The notes beneath the pieces are model-generated. The model was given only the letters and a program-made list of their open reading frames with translations. It ran no database searches and was not told where the DNA came from. A program made the position numbers and the translations under genes. Positions 16,063 through 24,881 of a stretch of DNA of 64,000 nucleotides are shown in pieces. The stretch comes from Lysinibacillus sphaericus (GTDB lineage Bacteria > Bacillota > Bacilli > Bacillales_A > Planococcaceae): the NCBI RefSeq assembly GCF_006864135.1, contig NZ_SADV01000003.1, positions 62,001-126,000 on the forward strand. Reading direction: 5' to 3'. How positions within the stretch are numbered: position 1 is the first letter of the stretch; every line of letters starts with the position of its first letter.

Positions 16063-17719
16063 CCTCCCCTTTATCTGTCGTTAACCAATTCACGATTCCT
16101 ACAATAGGGAATGTAATGAATGCTGTAACACCTCCTATTATTGGTGCTACACTAATTGTTTTTGCTATGTAAATAAGATACATAATCGGAGCAAGTAATA
16201 GAACACTGGAAACAGTCCATCCTGCAACTACTACATAATGATACACACCTTTTGCCCAATTTACTTTTATTATAATTGGTAAAAGCAACAGTACACTAAT
16301 GATTGCTGGGATTGTAAATGCGTAACTAATACCTTTGAAAGTAAGACTCGTAATCACAGCAACTACGATCCATAAAAATTGCGTACTTATAGTAAAATTC
16401 ACAGTACCACACTTGTTTGAAATCCACTTCGCCAAAAAGAACGAGAACACAATAGCTAGTATTACCAGCAATGTAAGGATCAACGGATCATAAGTACCAA
16501 ACATCACAATCCCATCTTCATCTATTCCAACGTTGAATACAATTGATAATAGACGAATTACAAGGAAATAGAACATAAAAATAGAGACAAGACTACCGAC
16601 CGTCGCTAATATACTTAAAGCAAATCCTTTAAATTGTGTCACTTGCTGTTTAAAGCTGAAGGAGAATATTGCGACCGTTAAAATAAGTAAAATAACCATT
16701 AACGGGATTACTAACTTTTCGGAATAGACAACTAATGTCTTTTTCATTAATGGAAAATAAATTGCATTACCTTTACTATTTTCTAGAGATTGAAATTCTT
16801 GTTCTTCCATCATCATAAACTTTTTCACTAAAGGAAGAGCATAGTCACCAAAGTGGCGAATCGTTTCCTCATCGCTATTTTCTACACGATCTAGCGCTGC
16901 ATGGTATGCCTCTAAACCACCCATATTTGCAAAGTTATACCCTAATTTTTTTGTTACTTTTAATTCAGTAAAATCTGTATCATTCGGCATCTTTTTATAC
17001 ATTTCAGAAGCAAAGGAGTATGCTACAGGGTATGGAACAGTATCTTTATACAGTTGCGCCAACTTTAAATCATTTGAACTCGTTTCAAACATAATCGGAA
17101 CCCCTGTATTACCTCTAGCTTCGAAGTTTAGCATAACACGTACTTTGTCTAAAATATCCGTTCGATCTTGTAAAGCACTCGCTCCGAGTAAACCTTGCTC
17201 TTCACCGTCTGTTAGAACAAAATATATTGTATTTTTAGGTGCTGGCATTTCTTTTAATGCTCTTGCTACCTCCATAATTGTGACAACGCCGTAACCATCA
17301 TCTGATGCTCCAGGAGTTTCTATTTCAGAATCATAATGAGCCGTTAATAAAATCGCATTATCATCGCCTGATGTCCCTTGGATTTTTGCAATAATATTTT
17401 CAACGTTCTCTGCACCTAATTTTATAGCATACTCCCCACCACTTATATCCTTCACTGGCTTTGTCTGAATTTCAACTGGAATATTTATATTTTGAAAGTG
17501 TTTTACAATATAATCTCTTACTTTTTTATTCGCAGAAGAGCCTATAGGATGTGGTTCCTTTGCTACTTCTTTTAAATAATTAAGGGCTTGATCCGATGAA
17601 AAATCCTTTTCTGTTTCCCCTACTTCAACTTGAGAAGGACTTAAAAATTGACTAAAACTTATAAAAGACGTTAACAATGCAAGTACCATCGCAAAAATAA
17701 CTAACTTTCTTTTTTTCAT
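16058..17719 (-). CDS. Membrane-anchored M28-family metallopeptidase
   Basis: A 553-residue protein. An N-terminal signal anchor (about 5-25) is followed by an M28 zinc aminopeptidase domain: LLTAHYDSE (about 124-132) with the first His/Asp pair, GASDDGYG (about 137-144) with the bridging Asp, TDGEEQGLLGA (about 170-180) with the catalytic Glu-Glu, and LEAYHAALDRVEN (about 268-280) with the final His. The C-terminal half (about 330-550) holds seven or eight membrane helices, like Fxna/YfbL-type membrane peptidases with an outward-facing catalytic domain. RBS AAGGAG before ATG 17719. Its promoter overlaps a TetR-type operator, so it is probably repressed. Confidence 0.88.
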   Translation of the reverse strand: MKKRKLVIFAMVLALLTSFISFSQFLSPSQVEVGETEKDFSSDQALNYLKEVAKEPHPIGSSANKKVRDYIVKHFQNINIPVEIQTKPVKDISGGEYAIKLGAENVENIIAKIQGTSGDDNAILLTAHYDSEIETPGASDDGYGVVTIMEVARALKEMPAPKNTIYFVLTDGEEQGLLGASALQDRTDILDKVRVMLNFEARGNTGVPIMFETSSNDLKLAQLYKDTVPYPVAYSFASEMYKKMPNDTDFTELKVTKKLGYNFANMGGLEAYHAALDRVENSDEETIRHFGDYALPLVKKFMMMEEQEFQSLENSKGNAIYFPLMKKTLVVYSEKLVIPLMVILLILTVAIFSFSFKQQVTQFKGFALSILATVGSLVSIFMFYFLVIRLLSIVFNVGIDEDGIVMFGTYDPLILTLLVILAIVFSFFLAKWISNKCGTVNFTISTQFLWIVVAVITSLTFKGISYAFTIPAIISVLLLLPIIIKVNWAKGVYHYVVVAGWTVSSVLLLAPIMYLIYIAKTISVAPIIGGVTAFITFPIVGIVNWLTTDKGEA

Positions 17720-17792
17720 CTATTTCTCTCCTTATCTTTTATTTGAAATGTAGTTTCATAACAAACATTTCTAAAAAATCAGCTCACCAAAA

Positions 17793-17845
17793 ACTAACCG
17801 AACGGTCAATAAAATTTTACTCAAAACTAACCAATCGGTCAAGTA
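17793..17845 (-). promoter_or_regulatory. Peptidase promoter with two TetR-type operators
   Basis: Two near-identical sites, AACTAACCGAACGGTCAA (from 17792) and AACTAACCAATCGGTCAA (from 17825), resemble dyad TetR-family operators. On the minus strand the second supplies TTGACC, 17 bp before TAAAAT, giving the peptidase promoter. A third copy precedes the intact TetR gene at 19002, linking peptidase and regulator. Confidence 0.65.
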
Positions 17846-17885
17846 ATTTGATTAAAAAACAATCAGTCTGTTAGGAGGTACTTTG

Positions 17886-18048
17886 ATAAATGGTAGAAAA
17901 GAAGGAAATAAAACAAAAGAAGCATTACTGAATACTACTATTTCTTTAATTGCCAAAAATGGCATTGAGACGCTAAGTGCTAGCAGCATTGCAAAGAGAA
18001 CAAATGGTAGGAAAGGAAGTGTATATTATCACTTCAAGAAGCATCATT
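17886..18048 (+). pseudogene. Truncated TetR-family paralogue
   Basis: A close copy of the 5' part of the TetR gene at 19077, including its TTAGGAGGTACTTTGAT leader. The start codon region is altered (ATAAATGG instead of ATGATAGATGG), and the reading ends after about 55 codons at KHH-stop. It still reads NKTKEALLNTTISLIAKNG and SASSIAKR, the TetR helix-turn-helix. It is divergent from the peptidase, so this is probably the original or a duplicated repressor position. An IS3-type relic follows directly. Confidence 0.75.
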
Positions 18049-18149
18049 AATTACTTAAACAGTTGGATGTAAAGTAATAGCCAATGTATATGCAGAAAAG
18101 GAAAATTTTATGTGAAATCTTTGGAGATACTGGCTTCGATATCAATCTG

Positions 18150-18290
18150 GTAAGAATTTCAAGGAGTATAAGGCCTATTACAACCATTATCGTGGCCAAT
18201 GGAATTTAAAAAAGATGATGCCTGCACAATAGACATCATCTCCTTCAAGTTGCCAAATTGTGTCCTACAATTGATGCAGTTCACTCTTTT
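18150..18290 (+). mobile_element. IS3-family transposase C-terminal relic
   Basis: From about 18162 the plus strand reads YKAYYNHYRGQWNLKKM then MPAQ, and after a frame change RHHLLQVAKL. This is the usual end of IS3-family OrfB transposases (Y-Y-N-x-x-R-x-Q-W-x-L-K-K-M-x-P-x-x-Y-R). No start, no DDE core and no terminal inverted repeats were found. It abuts the truncated TetR copy and is a plausible agent of that truncation. Confidence 0.65.
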
Positions 18291-18335
18291 ACTTTAATAC
18301 TTATTTATAATCATTTATCTTAAAAGGTAATGAAA

Positions 18336-18875
18336 TTAATCATTTGGATTTACGATGGCTAATACTTGGTGATCTTCCCAACAATTGTTTATTTTCACAC
18401 TTTTCTTTGCTACACCTTCTTTATGAAAACCAGCTTTTTCTAAAACTCGCATTGAACCGATGTTATGTGGCATAACACCAGCCTCAATTCTATGTAAATT
18501 AAGTGTCTTAAAAGCATAGTCTACAATGAGCTTAGTAGCTTCAGTAGCGTAACCTTTCCCATTTTGTTTTTTATCTAAGAAATAGCCAATAATCGCATTT
18601 TGGAGTGATCCACGATTGATGTGAAATAATTGAATGGTTCCTATTAATTCATCATTCTCTTTTTGGAAAATCCCAAATTTGAACTCAATCTCTTGTTTTG
18701 CGTTTTCTTCCCACTTTTTTATTAAATTCTTTTGATGTTCTAAAGAATAAAAATTAGTAGGACGATTCATTGAATATTGCCCAAAGAAATCTTTATTTTC
18801 AATTTGCAATTGTAATAATTCCTCTGCATCAGATAGAATAAATGCTCTTAAATAAATATTTTCACTGTATAACAT
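18336..18875 (-). CDS. GNAT-family acetyltransferase, RimJ/RimL-like
   Basis: A 179-residue acetyltransferase of the RimJ/RimL type. ENIYLRAFILSDAEELLQLQ starts the domain, IIGYFLDKKQNGKGYATEAT (about 91-110) is the acetyl-CoA loop, and LNLHRIEAGVMPHNIGSMRV (about 124-143) plus LEKAGFHKEG is the signature of ribosomal-protein or small-molecule N-acetyltransferases. AAAGGGG precedes ATG 18875. It is inserted between the two TetR copies on the opposite strand. Substrate unknown. Confidence 0.85.
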   Translation of the reverse strand: MLYSENIYLRAFILSDAEELLQLQIENKDFFGQYSMNRPTNFYSLEHQKNLIKKWEENAKQEIEFKFGIFQKENDELIGTIQLFHINRGSLQNAIIGYFLDKKQNGKGYATEATKLIVDYAFKTLNLHRIEAGVMPHNIGSMRVLEKAGFHKEGVAKKSVKINNCWEDHQVLAIVNPND

Positions 18876-19001
18876 CCTAATCCCCTTTCTTTATGTAGTA
18901 TCTACTAAATCATAGCCTGTCGATACTCCACCAATAACAGCACATTTATCATTCAAGATCCTCAAACAAACTCACCGCGATCAAACAAATTGTACTTAAC
19001 A

Positions 19002-19038
19002 CTAACCAATCGGTCAAGCAATTTAATTTATGATATAA
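19002..19038 (+). promoter_or_regulatory. TetR operator and promoter of the intact TetR gene
   Basis: ACTAACCAATCGGTCAAG (19001-19018) matches the two operators before the peptidase. CGGTCA within it lies 17 bp before TATAAT at about 19034-19039, so the regulator would bind over its own promoter. Confidence 0.6.
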
Positions 19039-19076
19039 TGATTAAAAAAACAACCATTCTGTTAGGAGGTACTTTG

Positions 19077-19706
19077 ATGATAGATGGTAGAGAAAAAAAG
19101 GGAAATAAAACAAAAGAGGCATTACTAAATGCTACTATTTCTTTAATTGCAGAAAATGGTATAGAGGCACTAAGTGCTAGCAGCATTGCAAAAAGAGCAA
19201 ATGTTAGTAAAGCAAGTGTATTTCATCACTTTGGTTCGATGGAAACGATTCAACAAGAGGCTTTTATTTTTTCTGATATACTCATGAATGAAGCTTTGGA
19301 ACAAATTTATCATGAATCTAAAGAAACAGCTTCTTTTTCTGATATTATGCTAAATTATTTTCTTTTTTTTATTGATGAAAACAATAAAGAATACTTAAAT
19401 CTAATTAATGTTCAATTACAATTTGTAGTGAAATCCTCATACGATAAAGAGTTTGATGATCTTATCTTCAGTCAAGACAGAGATAAGACACCGTTTGACT
19501 TATTTGAGGTTTTATTGAATGATTTTTATGGGGATCAATTAACTCCTTCCGATATTGAGCTAGTAAATGATTTAATAGTTACTTATTTAAATGGATTTGC
19601 GACTTTTTTGATCTCTTTAGAAGACAGAGAATGGATTATTTCGTTATGGAAAGAACAAATTAAAATGACTGAAGTATATATTCAATCCCTTATCGACAAA
19701 AAATAA
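19077..19706 (+). CDS. TetR/AcrR-family repressor
   Basis: A 209-residue TetR regulator. NKTKEALLNATISLIAENG (about 11-29), then ASSIAKRANVSKASVFHHFG (about 35-54) forms the helix-turn-helix; the remainder is a helical ligand domain with a variable sequence. ATG 19077 follows AGGAGGT by 8 nt; the longer frame from 18990 reads through the promoter and is rejected. Operators shared with the M28 peptidase promoter suggest it represses that gene and itself. A truncated copy lies at 17886. Ligand unknown. Confidence 0.87.
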   Translation: MIDGREKKGNKTKEALLNATISLIAENGIEALSASSIAKRANVSKASVFHHFGSMETIQQEAFIFSDILMNEALEQIYHESKETASFSDIMLNYFLFFIDENNKEYLNLINVQLQFVVKSSYDKEFDDLIFSQDRDKTPFDLFEVLLNDFYGDQLTPSDIELVNDLIVTYLNGFATFLISLEDREWIISLWKEQIKMTEVYIQSLIDKK

Positions 19707-19895
19707 TTGGGTGAAATATACTGTCTAATCAGTTTCATTTGATTTAGCTTTTAACACCAACAGAGCAAGCTCAAAGAAATGTTTAGCGATTTTGTAAGCT
19801 TTGAAAGTGGAGCGGAGTTATCATTTACAAAGGTTGCCTAATTGTCGCTACAAAACTCATGTGTGATTACAGGAATGGCTAAAGCGGAGTAAAGC

Positions 19896-19945
19896 AAAAG
19901 GACTAGCATATATGAAATTAAATCATAAACGCAAGTCCTTTTCTT
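19896..19945 (+). terminator. Probable terminator between TetR and GyrI-like genes
   Basis: AAAAGGACTAGC (19897-19908) pairs imperfectly with GCAAGTCCTTTT (19931-19942), followed by CTTATT. It lies 190 bp after the TetR stop; the intervening sequence holds no gene. Confidence 0.5.
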
Positions 19946-19989
19946 ATTAAGCTAAAGCCCTCTTTAGTTTAAGTAGATTTATTCACATT

Positions 19990-20478
19990 TTACTCAATAG
20001 GAACATAAATATCTGTCTTGCTCTTAGCTTTGAAATTTTTTGGTGGCTCAGTAACGTATAATTCAAATGGGAATGAATCTCTTAGTGTGTATTCGCTGTT
20101 AATTAATAACAAATCAGAATAAGCATATTTCCAAGCTTCTTCATACTCACCCAACATTAGGTCATAATGTACTACTGCGTATTTTCCACCAAAAATCATC
20201 GTACCGATTTGCCCTTCTTCTTCAATCACCGCATCTAATGGAACCGTCATTGCTACGCTAGTTCGTAAATTTTTTGAATCAGTTACGAAAGGGTTGTCAT
20301 GGTATATAGTCATTACCTTTGTGACATTCTCTTTGACTAAATCATATTTATTTGCGAATTTGAATAGTTCATTGAACATCTTGCGACTATTTTTTCTATA
20401 CTCGACATAATTTCCTTTAAAGCGTACATAGATTACTTTCATTTCTATATTTTCTACTGTGACCATTGGTTTTTCCAT
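19990..20478 (-). CDS. GyrI-like effector-binding protein (stand-alone)
   Basis: About 162 residues forming only the GyrI-like small-molecule-binding domain normally fused to AraC or MerR DNA-binding domains: VIYVRFKGNYVEYRKNSRKM (about 15-34), then EEAWKYAYSDLLL and the closing DSFPFELYVTEPP. ATG 20478 has AAAGGAG 9 nt upstream; an earlier ATG touches that site. An AraC-type DNA-binding protein ends 42 bp upstream on the same strand. Together they equal one AraC-GyrI regulator split into two polypeptides, so the product may act through the HTH partner. Confidence 0.75.
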   Translation of the reverse strand: MEKPMVTVENIEMKVIYVRFKGNYVEYRKNSRKMFNELFKFANKYDLVKENVTKVMTIYHDNPFVTDSKNLRTSVAMTVPLDAVIEEEGQIGTMIFGGKYAVVHYDLMLGEYEEAWKYAYSDLLLINSEYTLRDSFPFELYVTEPPKNFKAKSKTDIYVPIE

Positions 20479-20520
20479 TAATATCATCTCCTTTAACTTA
20501 AGTATAGGGGAGACTATCTG

Positions 20521-20895
20521 TTATTTCTTGTCGTTTCTTGCTTTCCTGTATTCTAATGGAGACATTCCAAAATACTTCTTAAAAGATTTGTTGAAGGTAC
20601 TCGCATCATTGTAACCATATTGGAGAGCAATATCTGTGATGCTTAAATCATTGCGGACAGCGAGGAATATCCCTGCTCGCTCTACTTTTATTCTGGTAAC
20701 AAACTGTTTCACTGTCTCGTCACTGTATTTGCTAAATATACGATGGAAATGATATTTGGACATAGCTGCATTATTTGCTAAGTCATCTAGTGAGATTTTT
20801 TCACTCAGATGGCTTTCAATATAATCTTCAGATTTATTCACCAATCGAATGTATTCATCCATGTCATCACGCCAATCAAGTTTTTTATTCATCAT
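20521..20895 (-). CDS. AraC-type HTH protein lacking effector domain
   Basis: A 124-residue protein consisting of the two AraC/XylS helix-turn-helix motifs: ISLDDLANNAAMSKYHFHRI (about 39-58) and LSITDIALQYGYNDASTFNK (about 84-103), followed by FKKYFGMSPLEYRK. Full AraC-GyrI regulators are about 290 residues; the missing half matches the next gene at 19990-20478. The start is uncertain: two ATGs at 20895/20892 lack a good ribosome site, and ATG 20859 is possible. The domain alone can bind DNA, as in SoxS. Confidence 0.8.
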   Translation of the reverse strand: MMNKKLDWRDDMDEYIRLVNKSEDYIESHLSEKISLDDLANNAAMSKYHFHRIFSKYSDETVKQFVTRIKVERAGIFLAVRNDLSITDIALQYGYNDASTFNKSFKKYFGMSPLEYRKARNDKK

Positions 20896-20971
20896 TACAC
20901 ATGTGTTGATTAACCAAGGAAAGTAATAATTTTTGTTTGCTCAAGTAGAAAATCTAAAATAGATTATAATT

Positions 20972-21370
<399 letters not shown>

Positions 21371-21518
21371 TTAAAGCAAATAATACGGTTTTCTATTAAG
21401 TAATCCAACTCTTCATTTAAATTCAACCTCTACATTTACGTATATTTTAACTTACATATTAAATTTTCCTTTTAAGAAGTTGTTCAATATTAAATTATTG
21501 TCCTACTTATCGCTTTTC

Positions 21519-22307
21519 CTAGGTTTGATTAAGACAAGTTTCTATAGAATTTTTCAGATGATTAACGAGTGCAGTCACTTCGGTATCCAGTCCTTCCCAC
21601 TTATCAACATATTCTCCAAGATAAGCTTTTCTGGCTAAATCAAGTAAAGTCGAATATTCTTTGGGTAACAGAGGTAAAGCCCATTTTGCAGCTACATCTT
21701 TTGGAGAAATTTCACCAATAGACACTGTCTGCCACATTCGAGCAAGGGTTAAAATGACATTACGCTCATCACCTTTTAAACCCTCAATCAACCCTGGCAA
21801 AGACTCCTGAATCGCTCTTCGAATATCCATCATCGGAACGGGATCAAGTATATCTGAAGCTTCAGGACCAGATAGAGAAATGCTATTCTTGCTCACTTGT
21901 GCTAAAACAATAGCCAAATCAGGGTCATCGATTGGTTCCTGGATTTGTCCTTTCTCGAACCCATTTCTTAGCCACTCGCCATAGATAAATTCATTTCTTG
22001 GCGGATATAGCCAAGGTACAATATCGCTATGTTTTACTACCGTGACTTCAAGTGGTCTCATAGAATCCGTATTGCCAATCTTCCCAGATATAAGCATTAG
22101 TCTGTCTATTAGTTTTTTTCGAGTTGCTTTAGGTAAACTATGATTCACGATCACTAGGACATCTACATCACTGTTAATGCGTAAACCACCATTTACTGCC
22201 GAACCAAATAGATATACTCCAACTATCGAATTCCCAAGCAAATCTTCAACGATTTTTAATGCTTGCATCGCTTGCTTTGGTATTTTTTTGTTACAAAAAT
22301 CGCTCAT
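21519..22307 (-). CDS. Aminoglycoside nucleotidyltransferase, ANT(9)/AadA-like
   Basis: About 263 residues, the length of spectinomycin/streptomycin adenylyltransferases. GVYLFGSAVNGGLRINSDVD (about 31-50) contains the G-S-x(8-9)-S-D-x-D nucleotidyltransferase core, with the third acidic residue in LEVTVV (about 87-92). WLYPPRNEFIYGEWLR and a helical C-terminal domain match AadA/ANT(9). The enzyme would adenylylate streptomycin or spectinomycin with ATP. It is flanked by ordinary chromosomal genes and not by an integron or transposon, so it is probably an intrinsic homologue; true resistance is untested. Confidence 0.83.
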   Translation of the reverse strand: MSDFCNKKIPKQAMQALKIVEDLLGNSIVGVYLFGSAVNGGLRINSDVDVLVIVNHSLPKATRKKLIDRLMLISGKIGNTDSMRPLEVTVVKHSDIVPWLYPPRNEFIYGEWLRNGFEKGQIQEPIDDPDLAIVLAQVSKNSISLSGPEASDILDPVPMMDIRRAIQESLPGLIEGLKGDERNVILTLARMWQTVSIGEISPKDVAAKWALPLLPKEYSTLLDLARKAYLGEYVDKWEGLDTEVTALVNHLKNSIETCLNQT

Positions 22308-22367
22308 CAACTACGAACACCTCTCCTCTAATTTTTATACGTTTAATGTCCTTAGAGATAAATCTAG

Positions 22368-22385
22368 TTATTCAAAAAGCGCCAT
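22368..22385 (-). CDS. Possible five-residue leader peptide before the ANT gene
   Basis: On the minus strand AGAGG is followed after 5 nt by ATG and a MALFE-stop frame, about 60 nt before the ANT start. TATAAA lies just upstream. Very short frames with a good ribosome site occur by chance, so the role is speculative. Confidence 0.2.
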   Translation of the reverse strand: MALFE

Positions 22386-22457
22386 GAAAACCTCTTTTAT
22401 AATGCATGAGTGTCAACGGGAAATTGTTTCATTTTATCGAAGGAGTTTCCCAATAAT

Positions 22458-23036
22458 TTAAGGCTGGAGCAAACTTTTATTCCATACATCCCCAAAAGCA
22501 GAATATAATTCTCTAATATGAAGACGACTTTCTTTAAAAGTTAAAAATTCAATAGACTCAGGTTTAACGTTAAAGCCTCCCCAATTTTCAGGTTTTGGTA
22601 TTTGCATTTCTCCTATGTTCCTTTTAGCTTCCTCAAACTGTTTATTTAAATCTTGTTCTGATAAAAGAGGCTGACTCTGTTTACAACTTAATGTGGTTAT
22701 TTGTGCATCTCTTGACCTCATCTCCCAGTATTTTTCTGAAATAGATGATGGAATTTGTGTTGCAATTCCATTAACTCTTACTTGATAACCGATTGCTTCC
22801 CACCAGAAAGTTAACCCTACTTTTGGATTTCGCTGGATATCTCTCCCTTTTTGAGAATCAAGATTGGTACAAAAAATAAATCCAATGTCATCAACAGCTT
22901 TTAAATCTACAAAGCGACCGCATGGAAAGCCATGCTCGTCAATCGTAGTAATACATACTGCGCTGGGATGCTTTAATGTCGAATTGCTTTTTGCTTTATC
23001 CCAACATGATTTAAACTTATTAATTGGATTACTCAT
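22458..23036 (-). CDS. Pyridoxamine 5'-phosphate oxidase-family flavoprotein
   Basis: About 192 residues of the PNPOx FMN-binding split-barrel fold. HPSAVCITTIDEHGFPCGRF (about 22-41) and FVDLKAVDDIGFIFCTNLDS (about 41-60) hold FMN-contact residues, SQKGRDIQRNPKVGLTFWW follows, and ESRLHIRELY near the C-terminus matches the PdxH dimer end. PdxH oxidises pyridoxine/pyridoxamine phosphate to pyridoxal phosphate. The C-terminal arm is less conserved than in PdxH, so a related small-molecule oxidase is possible. It sits 43 bp downstream of the amino-acid oxidase gene, probably in one operon. Confidence 0.8.
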   Translation of the reverse strand: MSNPINKFKSCWDKAKSNSTLKHPSAVCITTIDEHGFPCGRFVDLKAVDDIGFIFCTNLDSQKGRDIQRNPKVGLTFWWEAIGYQVRVNGIATQIPSSISEKYWEMRSRDAQITTLSCKQSQPLLSEQDLNKQFEEAKRNIGEMQIPKPENWGGFNVKPESIEFLTFKESRLHIRELYSAFGDVWNKSLLQP

Positions 23037-23079
23037 CATCTTCACCTCTAATGATTTTAAAAACAGTTTTTATTAGTAA

Positions 23080-24138
23080 TTAGTCATTTAGTGGATAAAA
23101 CCTAGATATTCTACAGCTTTCCAAGTCTTCTACCTGCACATTATCGACAATCTCCTTCGCTATCAATCGACTAATAACAGGAGATAACGTAATTGCAGAA
23201 TGCATGACTGCTAAATAAAGTCCCTTTACTTGATCATGAAAACCGACAATGGGGTATCCATCTTTAGGCATAGGCCTCATTCCTACTTTAATACTTTCTA
23301 ACTGTAAATGTTCCCCTTCTTTCAAATCGGAGCGAAGGGTTTCAAAAGCTCTTTTTCCAACCTCTTCTGGTCCGTTTTCTCCATGGTCATCTAAATAATC
23401 TTCAGCGGCAATTATAGTAGTATCGGATAGTTGTCTTGCCTCAAATCTTGAATTAGAAATTAATGTGTGAATAAGTTTTTTTGGAGATTTCATACGAATA
23501 ATAATAGAAGGTGATGGTTCAACAGGAACGTCAAGATTAAGGGGTTTACAAAGCTCAGGTAACGCTGTACCAGTTGCCAATACAATGACGTCTGATTCTA
23601 TAAAACCTTTTAAAATATGTATGCCAACAACCTTTGCGTCCTCCTTTTTAATGTGAGTTACTTTTGTGTCGAACAATATATTTACCCCATTTTCTTGCGC
23701 TTTCTTTACTAAAAGATTTGTTAGAATATTTGGGTCAACTGCACCTTCTTTAAAAGCATATAGAGCTTCCTTTGGATATTCTTTTAAATGAGGTTCTAAG
23801 TCCAATACTTGCTGGCGAGTTATTTTTTCTACATAAGGTTTATTGATGTTTACAAGATTTCCCCATGTAAGAGAGCCGTTCCAATCTATATTTAACTCTG
23901 GGATTTCTTTTTCCAAAACATGATATTCTGCTAGCGATCTGCTATACAAATGTTGGAAGTTATCTGGAACACGCCCTGAAGGATTAATCCAAGCAAAGGA
24001 ATTTGCTGTTACACCACAACCTGCTTTTGAATGGCTATCAACTAAAGTGACATCCTGATTTTTCTTTGATAGATTATAAGCAATAGAAGCACCCACAATC
24101 CCTGCACCAACAATTACAACCTTTTGTTTTTTAGTCAT
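23080..24138 (-). CDS. FAD-dependent amino-acid oxidase (DAO family)
   Basis: A 352-residue DAO-fold oxidoreductase. VVIVGAGIVGASIAYNLSKK (about 6-25) is the FAD loop, then ANSFAWINPSG (about 46-56), and late GMRPMPKDGYPIVGF (about 285-299) followed by a GLYLAVMHSAITLSP flavin-contact block. This is the glycine/D-amino-acid oxidase or sarcosine-oxidase group. AAGGAGG precedes ATG 24138. The PNPOx-like gene follows in the same direction. A MerR-type promoter at 24576 lies 440 bp upstream, beyond a relic of a serine hydrolase, and may now drive this gene. Confidence 0.83.
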   Translation of the reverse strand: MTKKQKVVIVGAGIVGASIAYNLSKKNQDVTLVDSHSKAGCGVTANSFAWINPSGRVPDNFQHLYSRSLAEYHVLEKEIPELNIDWNGSLTWGNLVNINKPYVEKITRQQVLDLEPHLKEYPKEALYAFKEGAVDPNILTNLLVKKAQENGVNILFDTKVTHIKKEDAKVVGIHILKGFIESDVIVLATGTALPELCKPLNLDVPVEPSPSIIIRMKSPKKLIHTLISNSRFEARQLSDTTIIAAEDYLDDHGENGPEEVGKRAFETLRSDLKEGEHLQLESIKVGMRPMPKDGYPIVGFHDQVKGLYLAVMHSAITLSPVISRLIAKEIVDNVQVEDLESCRISRFYPLND

Positions 24139-24199
24139 TACTTGCCCTCCTTGTCTATTTGTTTAATTTTTAATATACGTTAACCCAATTAACAAAATT

Positions 24200-24370
24200 G
24201 TAAATGCTATGAATTGTTTAGACAGAAAAATGTTTATTGTTGTTTTTTATAGTTTTTTCTATCAATTATAAACCAAATGCTCCTTTATAAGTTACACCAT
24301 CAAACCGCAATATTAGCACAATCTGGTTCATCTGGTGAAGGTTGTTGAATCGTTCCGTCTGTTGTTAATA
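24200..24370 (-). pseudogene. Relic of a serine hydrolase 5' end
   Basis: The stretch aligns by eye with the 5' third of the serine hydrolase at 12640-12840: shared runs include TGAATTGTTTAGA, GCTCC.TTATAAGTTACACC and CTGGTTCATCT, with many indels. Only the N-terminal coding portion remains; there is no start or full frame. It lies downstream of the same promoter type as its intact relative, so promoter and gene were probably duplicated together. Confidence 0.65.
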
Positions 24371-24575
24371 GGAGGCATTTAAGCTAGTAGCAGAAACCTC
24401 TGCATTAAAGCAAGGCTTTAGACTTCACTGTTTTCAAAAATCTCAATTGCAGTTAAGATTGAATAGAAATAGCTACTAAAAAAGTAAAATTTTAATTAGG
24501 ATTTTACGTGCAGATAACCTCCACATAATTTTACTCTGAATTTTGCTATGGATATCTAAGAGTCCATTAGAGACC

Positions 24576-24606
24576 ATTATAAAGCTTCACACTGTGTGAA
24601 ACTCAA
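24576..24606 (-). promoter_or_regulatory. MerR-type promoter, site 4
   Basis: On the minus strand: TTGAGT (24606-24601), 19-bp spacer TTCACACAGTGTGAAGCTT, TATAAT (24581-24576). The dyad TTCACAC-A-GTGTGAA is perfect. The first feature downstream is the hydrolase relic, then the oxidase gene at 24138. The rest of the 24371-24881 gap shows no gene. Confidence 0.75.
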
Positions 24607-24881
24607 ATCTTTCCAATTAAATGATGCAAGAGAATATCCCAGTGGGCATTAACCTCTGCTCTATCAAATTAAAAGAAACATAAACTATATTTATCGAAAA
24701 GGAAATTTCGCATGGATATTTTTTTTGCAAAATGCCCCATAAAAAGTGTAAAATTTTTAACAATTAGGTTCACACTTCATCTAAGTGATGTATTTTATTT
24801 TTAGCATTTTAGGAATCGTTATTATTCGTATAATTCCAAATTTTGGAATGTTTGTTCATCGAAATGGAGGTTACATATATT

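Noticed and set aside
22177-22461. 94-codon plus-strand frame
   Set aside because: Antisense to the ANT gene start; no ribosome site.
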